Of a DNA stretch of 64,000 nucleotides, positions 16,456 through 24,730 are shown one piece after another (the first letter of the stretch is position 1; each line of letters starts with the position of its first letter). The notes below the pieces were generated by a model. The model had not been told where the DNA came from and made no database searches. It saw only the letters and a list, made by a program, of their open reading frames with translations. The stretch lies in contig DATGMD010000061.1 in assembly GCA_035293805.1 (NCBI GenBank), forward strand, positions 1 through 64,000, in the 5' to 3' direction. Position numbers and translations under genes: made by a program. The stretch comes from JAJPHF01 sp035293805 (GTDB lineage: Bacteria; Chloroflexota; UBA6077; JAJPHF01).

Positions 16456-16609
16456 CCGGCGCCCCCGCCCCAACTGGCCCGAACCTTGCTCTACGGCGCC
16501 CGCCGCGGATCGGCCGCGGTAGGCTCGTCGCCGCGGCACGGTCGTGTGCAGGGCTGCCGCGAGCCGTGCCCCGCGTACGGCCCCCGCGGCAGAGAGGAGG
16601 CAGGGTGGC

Positions 16610-17761
16610 ATGGAGCGCAGGGAAGCGGGTGCCGGCGGACCACGGATCAGCCGCCGCGCGCTACTGGCGGGAACGGCTGCTATTGGCGCGGGCGTGTCGC
16701 TGTCGCACGGCGGGGCGCGGTTGGCCCGCGCGGCGGCCCCACGGCAGCAGCCCCCGAACGAGAGCCCTTACAAGGTCGGCATCGCCATCGGCGGCGAGCA
16801 GTTCTCCCCACCCCTGCTCGTGGAGTACGCCGTCCTGGCCGAGCAGGCGGGGTTCGACGGCGCCTGGGTCACCGATCACCTCCAGCCCTGGCAGGAGAAC
16901 GAGGGCCACGCCACCCAAGCTTGGGTGGCGCTTGGGGCGATCGGCAGCCGCACCAGCCGAGCCATGTTCGGTACCGGCGTCACCACCCCGACCTTCCGCT
17001 ACCGCCCCGAGATCGTCGCCCAGACCTTCGCCACGCTCGGCGCGCTCTATCCAGGGCGCATCTTCCTGGGGATTGGATCGGGCGAGTCGATGAACGAGGT
17101 GCCGGGCGGCGGCGGCTTTGCCCCTTACGCCGAGCGCGCGGCGCGCATGGCCGAGGCGATCACCCTGATCCGCCGCTTGTGGAGCGGCGAGCGCGTGAGC
17201 AGCGAAGGGCCCTACTACCCGATCCCCGCGCCCGGCCTGCGCATCTACGACCTGCCCGCGCAGCCCATCCCGATCTACGTCGCCGCCAGCGGTCCCAACA
17301 GCGCGCGCATCGCCGGCCAGCTAGGCGATGGCTGGATCACCGACGCCAAGAGCGCGGTCGATCCTGCCATGCGCGCCGCCTTCGCGGACGGCGCCCGTGC
17401 GGCCGGCAAAGACCCCGCTCGGCTGCCCATCCGCGTTGAGAGCTTCATGGTCGTGGGCGGCGAGCCAGAGGCGAACGAGGCCGCCGCGCTGTGGCGCTTC
17501 TCGCCCATCGGCTTCAAGGAGCTGCTGTACGAGCCAGACCCGCGGGTCATCCAGGCGCGCGCCGAGGCCGAACTCACGCTCCACGACGTCTGGGGCGACT
17601 GGACGGTCAGCACCAACCCGGCGGACCACGCGCAGAACGTGCGCAAGTTCTGGGACGCCGGCGTACACGAGGTGTGGGTCCATAGCGGCCAGCAGGACCA
17701 GCGGCGCGTCATGGACTTCTATGCCAGCCAGGTCCTGCCGCTGCTCGCCGACCGCCCGTAG
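16610..17761 (+). CDS. Tat-exported LLM-class (F420-dependent-like) oxidoreductase
   Basis: 383 residues from ATG 16610 with AGGAGG 10 nt upstream. The N-terminus contains a twin-arginine signal (RISRRALLAGTAAIGAG). The luciferase-like barrel follows: YKVGIAIGGEQFSPP, GAWVTDHLQPW, LGIGSGESMNE, PIYVAASGPNSARIAGQLGDGWIT, and a C-terminal HEVWVHSGQQD. The closest known style is the F420-dependent glucose-6-phosphate dehydrogenase/hydroxymycolate dehydrogenase group, which contains Tat-exported members. Cofactor F420 versus FMN cannot be settled by eye; export of a folded enzyme is consistent with Tat. Confidence 0.82.
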   Translation: MERREAGAGGPRISRRALLAGTAAIGAGVSLSHGGARLARAAAPRQQPPNESPYKVGIAIGGEQFSPPLLVEYAVLAEQAGFDGAWVTDHLQPWQENEGHATQAWVALGAIGSRTSRAMFGTGVTTPTFRYRPEIVAQTFATLGALYPGRIFLGIGSGESMNEVPGGGGFAPYAERAARMAEAITLIRRLWSGERVSSEGPYYPIPAPGLRIYDLPAQPIPIYVAASGPNSARIAGQLGDGWITDAKSAVDPAMRAAFADGARAAGKDPARLPIRVESFMVVGGEPEANEAAALWRFSPIGFKELLYEPDPRVIQARAEAELTLHDVWGDWTVSTNPADHAQNVRKFWDAGVHEVWVHSGQQDQRRVMDFYASQVLPLLADRP

Positions 17762-17978
17762 CCGCACCCTAAAATCTTCCTTAAAGCCGAGCCGCCCCCA
17801 CAGTACGCGGCCTGCACCGGCACGGGAGCTGCGCCGGCAGTCGTTGCCACGAGGTCGGCGGCCCGCACCCCGAACGCCCCCGGCGGCCTTCGAGTGCAGC
17901 CGCGGCAGCTGGCGCATCGCGCTGGACACCGCACTGTGTGGCGCGTCGCGCCGCACGGTCGCGTGAGTGGAGGACCTG

Positions 17979-18383
17979 ATGCAGCAACCTGTGGAGCGCC
18001 CGACTCTCGGCACGGCGGTCGGGAGTTTGATCGGGGCAGTCGGCCGACTCGTCGATCTCGAGACCGACTACGCCAAGGCCGAGATGGCCCAGAAGGCATC
18101 GATGGCGGGCAAGGATGTGGCCCTCGTCGCCGCCGGCGGCGCCCTGGCTTACGGCGGCTTGCTCGTGCTCCTGGCCGCGGCGGTCAACATCCTCGCCGCG
18201 GTCCTGCCCCGCTGGCTGGCGGCCCTGCTCGTCAGCGCCGTCGCCGCCGGCACGGGCGGCTTGCTCGTCCAACGGGGCCTGGAGCGCCTCGACGAGCAAG
18301 GCCTGGTCCCCGAGCGGACGATCGCTACGCTCAAGGCCGGTGTGAACGCCGGCCTGCAGAAGGCGAAGGACCAGCTGGCGTAA
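17979..18383 (+). CDS. DUF1469/phage-holin-3-6-like membrane protein
   Basis: 134 residues from ATG 17979, chosen because GGAGG is 5 nt upstream; GTG at 17967 is the alternative. Amphipathic N-terminus (LVDLETDYAKAEMAQKASMAGKDV) then two helices (LAYGGLLVLLAAAVNILAAVL and WLAALLVSAVAAGTGGLLV), the usual YqjE/holin-superfamily layout. Despite the family name such chromosomal genes are generally not phage-derived. Role unknown, probably envelope-associated. Confidence 0.75.
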   Translation: MQQPVERPTLGTAVGSLIGAVGRLVDLETDYAKAEMAQKASMAGKDVALVAAGGALAYGGLLVLLAAAVNILAAVLPRWLAALLVSAVAAGTGGLLVQRGLERLDEQGLVPERTIATLKAGVNAGLQKAKDQLA

Positions 18384-18442
18384 AGGGCGTAAAGAAAGAA
18401 GGAAACGCGTCGCCCCGTCGACGCCGGGCAGCCGGCCGGCGG

Positions 18443-19360
18443 CTACCGGAAGACCTGGTGGTCCACCACGACGGCGGCGAAGATCAGGGCGAGGTACAGG
18501 AGCGAATACTTGTAGAGACTGAGCGCCGCGGCGCGGTTGGCCTCGCGGCGCAGCCGCAGGGCGTAGTAGGTGAACAGGCCGCCGAGCGTGAGCGCGGACC
18601 CGAGATAGAACAGCCCGGCCAGGTGGAACGAGTAGACCAGCACCGTCACGGCCACGAGCTGCAGCGTGTACAGCAGGATCTGATAGCGCGTCTCGTCCTC
18701 GCCGGCGACGATGGGCAGCATTGGGACCCGCGCCTTCGCGTACTCGGCCTTGATGAGCAGCGCCAGCGCCCAGAAGTGCGGCGGCGTCCAGAAGAAAATG
18801 ATGGCGAACAGGTAGGCCGCGAGCAGGTTCACCTCGCCGGTGACCGCCGCCCAGCCGACGAGCGGCGGCATCGCGCCCGCCGCCCCGCCGATGACGATGT
18901 TGCTCGGCGTAGTGCGCTTCAGCCAGCGGGTGTACACGAAGACGTAGAACAGCAGCCCCACCTGCGCCAGGATGGCCGCCAGCACGTTCACCCACAGCGT
19001 CAGCACGACGAACGACAGGACGCCTAACGCCACGCCGAAGCTCAGCGCCTGCGCCGGCGTGAGCGTGCCCGACGGCAGCGGCCGCCAGCCCGTGCGACCC
19101 ATCAGCGCGTCGATGTCGCGGTCGATGTAGCAGTTGAGCGCGTTGGCGCCGCCCGAGGCCAGCGCCCCGCCGACCAGCGTGGCCAGCACCAGCCCCCAGC
19201 CCGGCCAGCCGTCCGCCGCGACGATCATCGGCATCAGCGTGGTGAACAGCAGCAGCACGACGATGCGCGGCTTCGTCAGGCTGACGTAGCGCTGCAAGCC
19301 CGCGGCCTCCACCCACCCGCTCGCCGAACGGAGCGTTGCCGCGGATCGAGTAATCGACAA
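18443..19360 (-). CDS. ctaB: Protoheme IX farnesyltransferase (heme O synthase)
   Basis: 305 residues, UbiA-superfamily prenyltransferase with about nine membrane helices. The first aspartate-rich motif is NALNCYIDRDIDALMGRT and a second conserved loop is YTRWLKRTTPSNIVIGG; the HFWALAL motif is also present. It converts heme B to heme O in the inner membrane. Start TTG at 19360 with AGGAG upstream. It follows ctaA by 10 nt, so heme B to heme O to heme A is encoded by one transcript. Confidence 0.93.
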   Translation of the reverse strand: MSITRSAATLRSASGWVEAAGLQRYVSLTKPRIVVLLLFTTLMPMIVAADGWPGWGLVLATLVGGALASGGANALNCYIDRDIDALMGRTGWRPLPSGTLTPAQALSFGVALGVLSFVVLTLWVNVLAAILAQVGLLFYVFVYTRWLKRTTPSNIVIGGAAGAMPPLVGWAAVTGEVNLLAAYLFAIIFFWTPPHFWALALLIKAEYAKARVPMLPIVAGEDETRYQILLYTLQLVAVTVLVYSFHLAGLFYLGSALTLGGLFTYYALRLRREANRAAALSLYKYSLLYLALIFAAVVVDHQVFR

Positions 19361-19370
19361 ATCGGCTCTC

Positions 19371-20372
19371 CTAGCTCCCGCGCTCGGCGCGGAGCATCGT
19401 CTCCGCGGCGCGCAGCGAGCCTGCTCGCACGTGCCCGTTCCGCGCGGCCTCGACGTCCGCGGCGGCCGGCGCTCCCAGCCCGCGAGCGCGCGTCAGCAGG
19501 CATACGAGTACCGTGGCGCTAGCCCACACCGCCGCGGCGCCGGCCAGGTGCAAACCGCGTACCACCGCCGGCAGGCCCGTGGAGACGGCCGTGGCGCCAA
19601 TGGCGATCTGCAGCGCCACGCACACGGCGAGCGCCGTCGCCGCCCACGGCACGGCCGGCAGCCAGCGCCAGCCGCGCCACGCCTGCACTAGGATCACCGC
19701 CACCAGCGCGGCCACGACGTAGGCGAGCAGACGGTGCGTCAGGTGGAGATCGACCAGCCGGCTGCTGCCGAACGGCAGGGCCTCGCCGTTGCAGCCCGGA
19801 AAGCCGACGCAAGCGTAGCCCGCGCCGGTCGCCAGCACGTAGGCGCCCACGATCAGCAGCACGAACAGCGCGGCCGTCGTCGCGTGCGTGAGCGCCACCA
19901 GCGGCCCCCGCCGCCAGCCCGGTGCTGGCGGCCGCGCCGCGCGCGGCGCCGGCAGCGCCAGCATCGCCGTCCAGATGAGCAGCGCCAGGATGACCAGGGC
20001 GAACAGCAGGTGGACTAGCACGACCATCGCCGGCAGCTCTAGCCGCACGACGATCGCGCCGAGCACGATCTGGATCGCCAGCAGCACGGGCGCCAGCGTG
20101 GCGGTGACGAGGAGGGCGGGCTGGCGGCGTCGGAACAGCCAGGCACCCAGCGTCGTGGCCAGAATGAGCGGTGAGACGATCGCGCCCAGCAAGCGGTGGC
20201 TGTACTCGACGATGGCGGTCGCCTCCAGCGGCGGCACGAGCTGGCCGTGGCAGGTCGGCCAGTCGGGGCAGCCTAGCCCCGAGCCGCTCACCCGCACGAT
20301 CCCGCCCACCACGATCAGCAGGTACGTGCCGATCGCCGTCACAACCGCTAGCGCTGGATAGTAGCGACTCAT
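19371..20372 (-). CDS. ctaA: Heme A synthase
   Basis: 333 residues from ATG 20372; the open frame upstream to 20696 is not coding-like. Eight membrane helices in two four-helix halves. Heme-ligand histidines appear in IVEYSHRLLGA, VLVHLLFAL, HLTHRLLAY and LHLAGAA. The cysteine-containing loops CPDWPTCHGQLVP and CVGFPGCNGEALP are the extracytoplasmic Cys pairs typical of CtaA. It oxidises heme O to heme A. Neighbours are ctaB and a COX2-hairpin protein. Confidence 0.93.
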   Translation of the reverse strand: MSRYYPALAVVTAIGTYLLIVVGGIVRVSGSGLGCPDWPTCHGQLVPPLEATAIVEYSHRLLGAIVSPLILATTLGAWLFRRRQPALLVTATLAPVLLAIQIVLGAIVVRLELPAMVVLVHLLFALVILALLIWTAMLALPAPRAARPPAPGWRRGPLVALTHATTAALFVLLIVGAYVLATGAGYACVGFPGCNGEALPFGSSRLVDLHLTHRLLAYVVAALVAVILVQAWRGWRWLPAVPWAATALAVCVALQIAIGATAVSTGLPAVVRGLHLAGAAAVWASATVLVCLLTRARGLGAPAAADVEAARNGHVRAGSLRAAETMLRAERGS

Positions 20373-20494
20373 GCTGTCCTGGTCTCCCGCCGTGGCGTCG
20401 CCCACGTGGCTCGCGGGCCGGCCCGTGTTGCCCAGCGCGCCGTCGCTCCCGGCCGGGCGCGCTTGACTCGCGTCCCGAGACGCCAAAGCCATCC

Positions 20495-20902
20495 TCAATC
20501 GTGCCCTGCCGCCGTCCATAGCTGGGCTACCGGCGTGGGCGTGCTGCTCGCGGGCGGCCCGGGTGGACTGCTGAACAAGCTCTGCGCGCCCAGGATCGCC
20601 AGGGCCAGCAGCCCCAGGGCCGGCAGTGCCGTCCACAGCAGCTCCCAGCCCCAGCGCACGGGGCGGTGGTCGGTCTCTCGCGGCGCCGTGCGCCACAGGC
20701 GGAACACGGAGGCCAGGAGCAGCGCCTCGACGATCAGGAAGACGCCGGCCGCGACCGCGAGCGTGAGCATGTCGAGCCCCGCGAGGGAGACCCAGGCGCC
20801 CGGCCCCTGGAGCGCGGCGCCTGGCGCTGCTCCGCTGAGCGCGGGCAGCGCCGCCAGGAAGGCGCTCACCTGCCGCACCGGCGCCCTTCGCCCTGGCGGC
20901 AT
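20495..20902 (-). CDS. Cytochrome c oxidase subunit II membrane-hairpin-only protein
   Basis: 135 residues. Two membrane helices, LDMLTLAVAAGVFLIVEALLLASVFRLW and LLWTALPALGLLALAILGAQSLF, are joined by a polar loop (RTAPRETDHRPVRWGWE). The WELLWTALPALGL stretch is the conserved second-helix start of COX2 (family form: E..WT.iP). The periplasmic CuA domain is absent: after the second helix only a 25-residue tail remains. It stands upstream of ctaA/ctaB. It may be a truncated subunit II, an assembly chaperone, or part of a split oxidase. Confidence 0.6.
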   Translation of the reverse strand: MPPGRRAPVRQVSAFLAALPALSGAAPGAALQGPGAWVSLAGLDMLTLAVAAGVFLIVEALLLASVFRLWRTAPRETDHRPVRWGWELLWTALPALGLLALAILGAQSLFSSPPGPPASSTPTPVAQLWTAAGHD

Positions 20903-21030
20903 GCCTTGCCCCTCATCGACGCGCGGGGCCGCGCGCCCTGCCCGACGCCGCCTCCGTCTCTCCAGCCCAGTTTACCAGAACCCGCCCGCCGGCCCGACGG
21001 AGGGACGGGGGTGTGGAGGCATCCCCCACG

Positions 21031-22164
21031 TCAAACCGCGCTCAGCGCCTTCTCGCGGAGCCCCAGCCGCTCTAGCCGCGGCAGCACTTCCTGCACGAAG
21101 TAGGGGAACTCGTCGAGGTAGTTCACGAAGTTCAGCACCAATCCGTCGAAGCCCACCTCGTGCAGCCGCACGATGTGGCGCGTCACGTCGTCGGGATCGC
21201 CGATCGCGCAGTAGGAGCCGCGCGCCAGCACCCGCCGCTCCGTCGAGCTTTCGCCGGTGCGGCGGTAGATCCCCTCGACGTCGATACGGTCCTTCGCGTC
21301 GCGCTCGTGCATCGCCGCCAGGTGGCCCACGGCGCCCAGGTCCGCGTAGTCGATGAGGCGCTGCATGTACTCCTGGGCCTCCTGGCGCGTGGGCCGGCAG
21401 AGAACGCCGATGGGAGTCCAGACCTGGAGCGTGCGGCCGGCTTCGCGCCCGAGCCGCTTCGTCTCGGCGATGCGCTCGACACTCTCGTCGGGCGACTTCA
21501 CGCCGTCGAAGTGCATGTCCGAGTAGCGGATCGCGAACGCGCGGCCGGCGGGCGAGCTGCCCGCGTTCATCATGATCGGCGCCGCTCCCCCATACGGCAG
21601 CGGCGAGCCCTCGACCCCCTGGAGCTGGTAGTGCTTGCCCATGAAGTCGAACGGCCCCTCGCCCGCCCAGATGCGCTGGATGATCGTCCACCACTCGGCG
21701 CCCTGCTCGTAGCGGTCCTCGTGCTCCTTCTTCGTCACGCCGAACATGGCGAACTCGTCCTCGTTCCAGCCGCAGACGACGTTCACGCCGAAGCGCCCCT
21801 GGCCGATGTGGTCGGCCGTGACCATCTGCTTGGCCGCGACGACGGGGTGGTTCAGCGGCACGTGGACGGTGGCGAACACGTTGATGCGCTTCGTCGCGGC
21901 CAGCAGGCCGCAGGCCCAGGTGATGCACTCCCAGGCGGTGCCGTTGGGGTTGCTCTCCCCGCCGTAGCCCTTCCACCGCGCGATCGGCACCATGCACTCG
22001 ATCCCGGCGGCGTCGGCCATCTGGGCCAGCGTGACGTTGTGCTCCCAGCTCGTCACCCAGCGCTCCGGGACGGTGACGTAGGTGCGGCCGCTCGAGCAGT
22101 TCGGCCCGAACAGCCCCAGCTTCAGCGGGTTGCCGCTCACCAGGATCGCGTTACGCTCTGCCAT
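21031..22164 (-). CDS. LLM-class flavin monooxygenase (RutA/SfnG/SsuD-like)
   Basis: 377 residues, bacterial-luciferase-like TIM barrel. It starts KLGLFGPNCSSG and has the FMN-site segments ATVHVPLNHPVVAAKQMVT, GRFGVNVVCGWNEDEFAMFG and IMMNAGSSPAGRAFA, the last diagnostic for the SsuD/RutA/SfnG branch. These FMNH2-dependent enzymes cleave C-S or C-N bonds in sulfonates, sulfones or pyrimidines. No flavin reductase is adjacent. ATG 22164. A perfect TTAACC/GGTTAA inverted repeat lies about 230 nt upstream. Confidence 0.85.
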   Translation of the reverse strand: MAERNAILVSGNPLKLGLFGPNCSSGRTYVTVPERWVTSWEHNVTLAQMADAAGIECMVPIARWKGYGGESNPNGTAWECITWACGLLAATKRINVFATVHVPLNHPVVAAKQMVTADHIGQGRFGVNVVCGWNEDEFAMFGVTKKEHEDRYEQGAEWWTIIQRIWAGEGPFDFMGKHYQLQGVEGSPLPYGGAAPIMMNAGSSPAGRAFAIRYSDMHFDGVKSPDESVERIAETKRLGREAGRTLQVWTPIGVLCRPTRQEAQEYMQRLIDYADLGAVGHLAAMHERDAKDRIDVEGIYRRTGESSTERRVLARGSYCAIGDPDDVTRHIVRLHEVGFDGLVLNFVNYLDEFPYFVQEVLPRLERLGLREKALSAV

Positions 22165-22742
22165 GCGTGGCCCTCCCCAGCAGCCCGCGCCCCAGCCTCG
22201 GTGCGCCCACCGCCAACCGTGCCTCCAGGCCCTGGCCTGAGCCTACCCGCTTCCCGCCGCGCCGCGCAAACGCCGGACGGCCACCGGGTGTCCTCGCGTT
22301 CTCGCGGCACGCGGCAGCAACCCATGCGATCTCGCCCGCGGAGCCACTCGCGGGCGTATGAGTTTGTCCGAGGAACGGTCAAACGATGCTCCTTAACCGG
22401 GTGGTTAACTGCTAGGCCGGGCGCGGGTCTGCGCGTGCTGGTCGGGCGCGGAAGGCCGCATCGTTTGCCCCGTACGATAATCCTCCGATGGCTCGCGGCG
22501 GGCCGGGCCGGCGGGGGCGTGCCCCGGGCATGGGCGCGGGCGGCGGGTGCGGGGGAGGCGTGTACGGGCAGGGACGGCGACCGCGTCGCGCGAGCTAGCG
22601 GGCGCTCTCCGGCGCGCCTCGCGGCCGGGTAGGGCGCAGTGAGCAGCGCCCCTACAAGAGAAGGCATTGGCGAGGGGTGATCGTCCGGCGCAGCCGGCGG
22701 GGCCGCGCGACCGACCGCGTGCTGGGGGGCAACCCTGGCTCC
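22165..22742. other. Intergenic region of about 580 nt without a gene
   Basis: No convincing coding frame on either strand. It contains the TTAACC/GGTTAA operator-like palindrome at 22393-22408 and separates the LLM gene from modB. Confidence 0.5.
22393..22408. promoter_or_regulatory. Perfect inverted repeat TTAACC-GGGT-GGTTAA
   Basis: Six-base perfect arms around GGGT in a locally less GC-rich stretch upstream of the minus-strand LLM monooxygenase. Size and symmetry suit a dimeric repressor of the TetR or MarR type. No regulator gene is adjacent. Confidence 0.4.
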
Positions 22743-23636
22743 CTATCGTGGCAGCCGCAGCAGGCCCGGCCCCGCCAGCGCTCGGACGCTCAGCAGCACC
22801 ACGAAGGAGATCACCACGAGGATGCTGGCCAGCACCAGCGCGGCCCCCAGGTCACGCTCCATCGCGGCGTAGATCGCCAGCGGCATCGTCTGCGTCGTGC
22901 CGAGGAAGTTGCCCGCGAACATGATCGTCGCGCCGAACTCGCCGAGCGCGCGCGCCCAGGTCATTACGGCGCCCCCGACCAGCGTCGGCAGCGCCAGCGG
23001 CACCGTAATGCGCCGGAAGGTCTGCCAGCCGGAAGCGCCAAAGACGGCGGCGGCCTCCTCCAGCGCCCGGTCGCCCGTCTCGAAGCCGCCGCGCGCGGCG
23101 CGCACGTAGAACGGCGCGGCGATGAAGAGCTGTGCCAGCACCACGGCCGTCGTGGTGAAGCTGATCTCGAGCCCGAACGCCGAGAGCGCCGGCCCGAACG
23201 CCCCGCGCCGCCCGAGCGTCATCAGTAGCGCGAGGCCGGCCACCGCCGGCGGCAGCACCATCGGCAGGTCGAGCAGGGTGTCCAGCACGGCGCGGCCGGG
23301 AAAGCGGTAGCGGGCCAGCAGGTAAGCCACGGGCGTGCCCAGGAGAAGCGTGACCAGCAGCGTGGCGCCGGTGGTCAGCAGGCTCAGCCGCAGCGCCGCC
23401 ACGACCACCGGGCTGGCGAGGTAGCCCAGCAGCCCACCCGTCGCGGCGGTGCGCCCCAGCAGCACCAGCAGCGGCAGCACCAGGAACAGCACCGGCGGCA
23501 GGACGGCGGCCCACAGCAGCACGCCACCGTGGGGCGCGAACAGCCCCGCGCGAGGCGCCGCCTCCGCGGGCACCGCTGCGCCTCGGCGGAGCCCTGCCGC
23601 GCTCGCGCCCACGGCTCGATCGGCCGTCCTCAGCAT
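22743..23636 (-). CDS. modB: Molybdate ABC transporter permease
   Basis: 297 residues with about six membrane helices. The ABC-permease EAA loop is present (EEAAAVFGASGWQTFRRITVPLALP), followed by GGAVMTWARALGEFGATIMFAGNFLGTTQTMPLAIY, the ModB/CysT-type signature. It forms the membrane channel of the ModABC molybdate importer. It follows modA by 77 nt. No modC ATPase gene is seen in the window, so the ATPase must be encoded elsewhere or shared. Confidence 0.9.
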   Translation of the reverse strand: MLRTADRAVGASAAGLRRGAAVPAEAAPRAGLFAPHGGVLLWAAVLPPVLFLVLPLLVLLGRTAATGGLLGYLASPVVVAALRLSLLTTGATLLVTLLLGTPVAYLLARYRFPGRAVLDTLLDLPMVLPPAVAGLALLMTLGRRGAFGPALSAFGLEISFTTTAVVLAQLFIAAPFYVRAARGGFETGDRALEEAAAVFGASGWQTFRRITVPLALPTLVGGAVMTWARALGEFGATIMFAGNFLGTTQTMPLAIYAAMERDLGAALVLASILVVISFVVLLSVRALAGPGLLRLPR

Positions 23637-23713
23637 CCGCCACCCCTATTGTCGGTCACCGGGAAATTGCTCTGTGTGAACCTACGACACCGCAGCTAAC
23701 TTGTGACAAGATA

Positions 23714-24535
23714 CTAGCGGCCGGGCTGGAAGTTGTAGCGCGCGAGCACCGCCTGGCCGGCGTCCGAGAGCACGAGGTCGACGAAGCGCTGGCCGAGCGC
23801 GGGCTGGCGCGCGCCCTGGACCAGGGTGATAGGATACGCGGCCACCACGTTGAACGCGTCGGGGATGGGCAGAACCTGGACCTCAGGAGCCACCTGCGGC
23901 GTCACGTCGGTCGCGTAGACCACCCCGCCGTCAGCCTCGCCTAGCGTGATCTTCGCCAGCACGGCCCGCACGTCTAGCTCTTCCGAGCGCACGTTGGCCA
24001 GCACGCGGTCCCCGAAGTCGGCGCCATACGCGGGGTCCTGGCTCATGCTCTGGAGCATCTGGCGGGTGTAGGCGCCGATCGGCACTTGCGGCGCCGTCGA
24101 CACCAGGCGCAGGCCCGGCCGCGCCAGGTCCGCCAGTGTGGTGATCCCCCCCGGGTTGTCGTGGGGCAACACGAGCACCAACGCGTTGCGCGCGAACACC
24201 CGCGGCTCGCCGGCGACCACGCCGTCTGTCTGCGCCAGGTCCATCTGGGCCTGGTCGGCCGAGGCGAACACGTCGGCCGGCGCGCCCTGCTCGATCTGCG
24301 TGCGCAGCCCCGAAGACGGGCCGAAGTTGAACACCACGTGGCTGCCCGGGTTCTGGCTCTCGTACAGCGTGCCTAGCTCGCCGAACGCGTCGGTTAGCGA
24401 CGCCGCGGCGAACACGTTCAGGTCGCCGCTCTGCGCCTCCGCGGCGCCCCGCGCCCGCTGCAGCGAGAGCGCGGCGCCCGCCCCCAGCACGAGCAGCGCG
24501 ACCAGCAGCCATCGTAGCGCCCGGCTCTGCTGCAT
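23714..24535 (-). CDS. modA: Molybdate-binding protein
   Basis: 273 residues. N-terminal signal/anchor helix (RWLLVALLVLGAGAALSL), then the ModA signature LNVFAAASLTDAFGELG. FNFGPSSGLRTQIEQGAPADVFASAD, the oxyanion-contacting segment, and GVVYATDV near the C-terminus follow. It captures molybdate or tungstate outside the membrane. No lipobox cysteine is visible, so anchoring is by an uncleaved helix or the protein is secreted. Divergent from a HTH-PBP regulator, the likely controller. Confidence 0.92.
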   Translation of the reverse strand: MQQSRALRWLLVALLVLGAGAALSLQRARGAAEAQSGDLNVFAAASLTDAFGELGTLYESQNPGSHVVFNFGPSSGLRTQIEQGAPADVFASADQAQMDLAQTDGVVAGEPRVFARNALVLVLPHDNPGGITTLADLARPGLRLVSTAPQVPIGAYTRQMLQSMSQDPAYGADFGDRVLANVRSEELDVRAVLAKITLGEADGGVVYATDVTPQVAPEVQVLPIPDAFNVVAAYPITLVQGARQPALGQRFVDLVLSDAGQAVLARYNFQPGR

Positions 24536-24574
24536 CCGTAGCTCCCCCTGACGCCGCCCGCCTGGCGCCGACGA

Positions 24575-24592
24575 TACTCATGGACTGGAGTA
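24575..24592. promoter_or_regulatory. TACTC/GAGTA inverted repeat in the modA-regulator gap
   Basis: TACTC and GAGTA flank an 8-nt spacer 40 nt upstream of the modA start. Candidate operator for the divergent regulator; arms are only 5 bp. Confidence 0.25.
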
Positions 24593-24730
24593 CTTCTGCT
24601 CATGATGGTAGGTCGTCATCGCGCCTCGTGTCAAGCCGGCCTATCATTGTGGTAAGTTAACGGTACACGCACCAGCTCCCGCCGCAGCGGCGGGCGCTTC
24701 GACCGGCTGGCCGGGAATCACGTAGGAAGC

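Noticed and set aside
17979..18383. Phage origin because of the holin-like family name
   Set aside because: No other phage gene lies near; DUF1469/YqjE proteins are common chromosomal membrane proteins.
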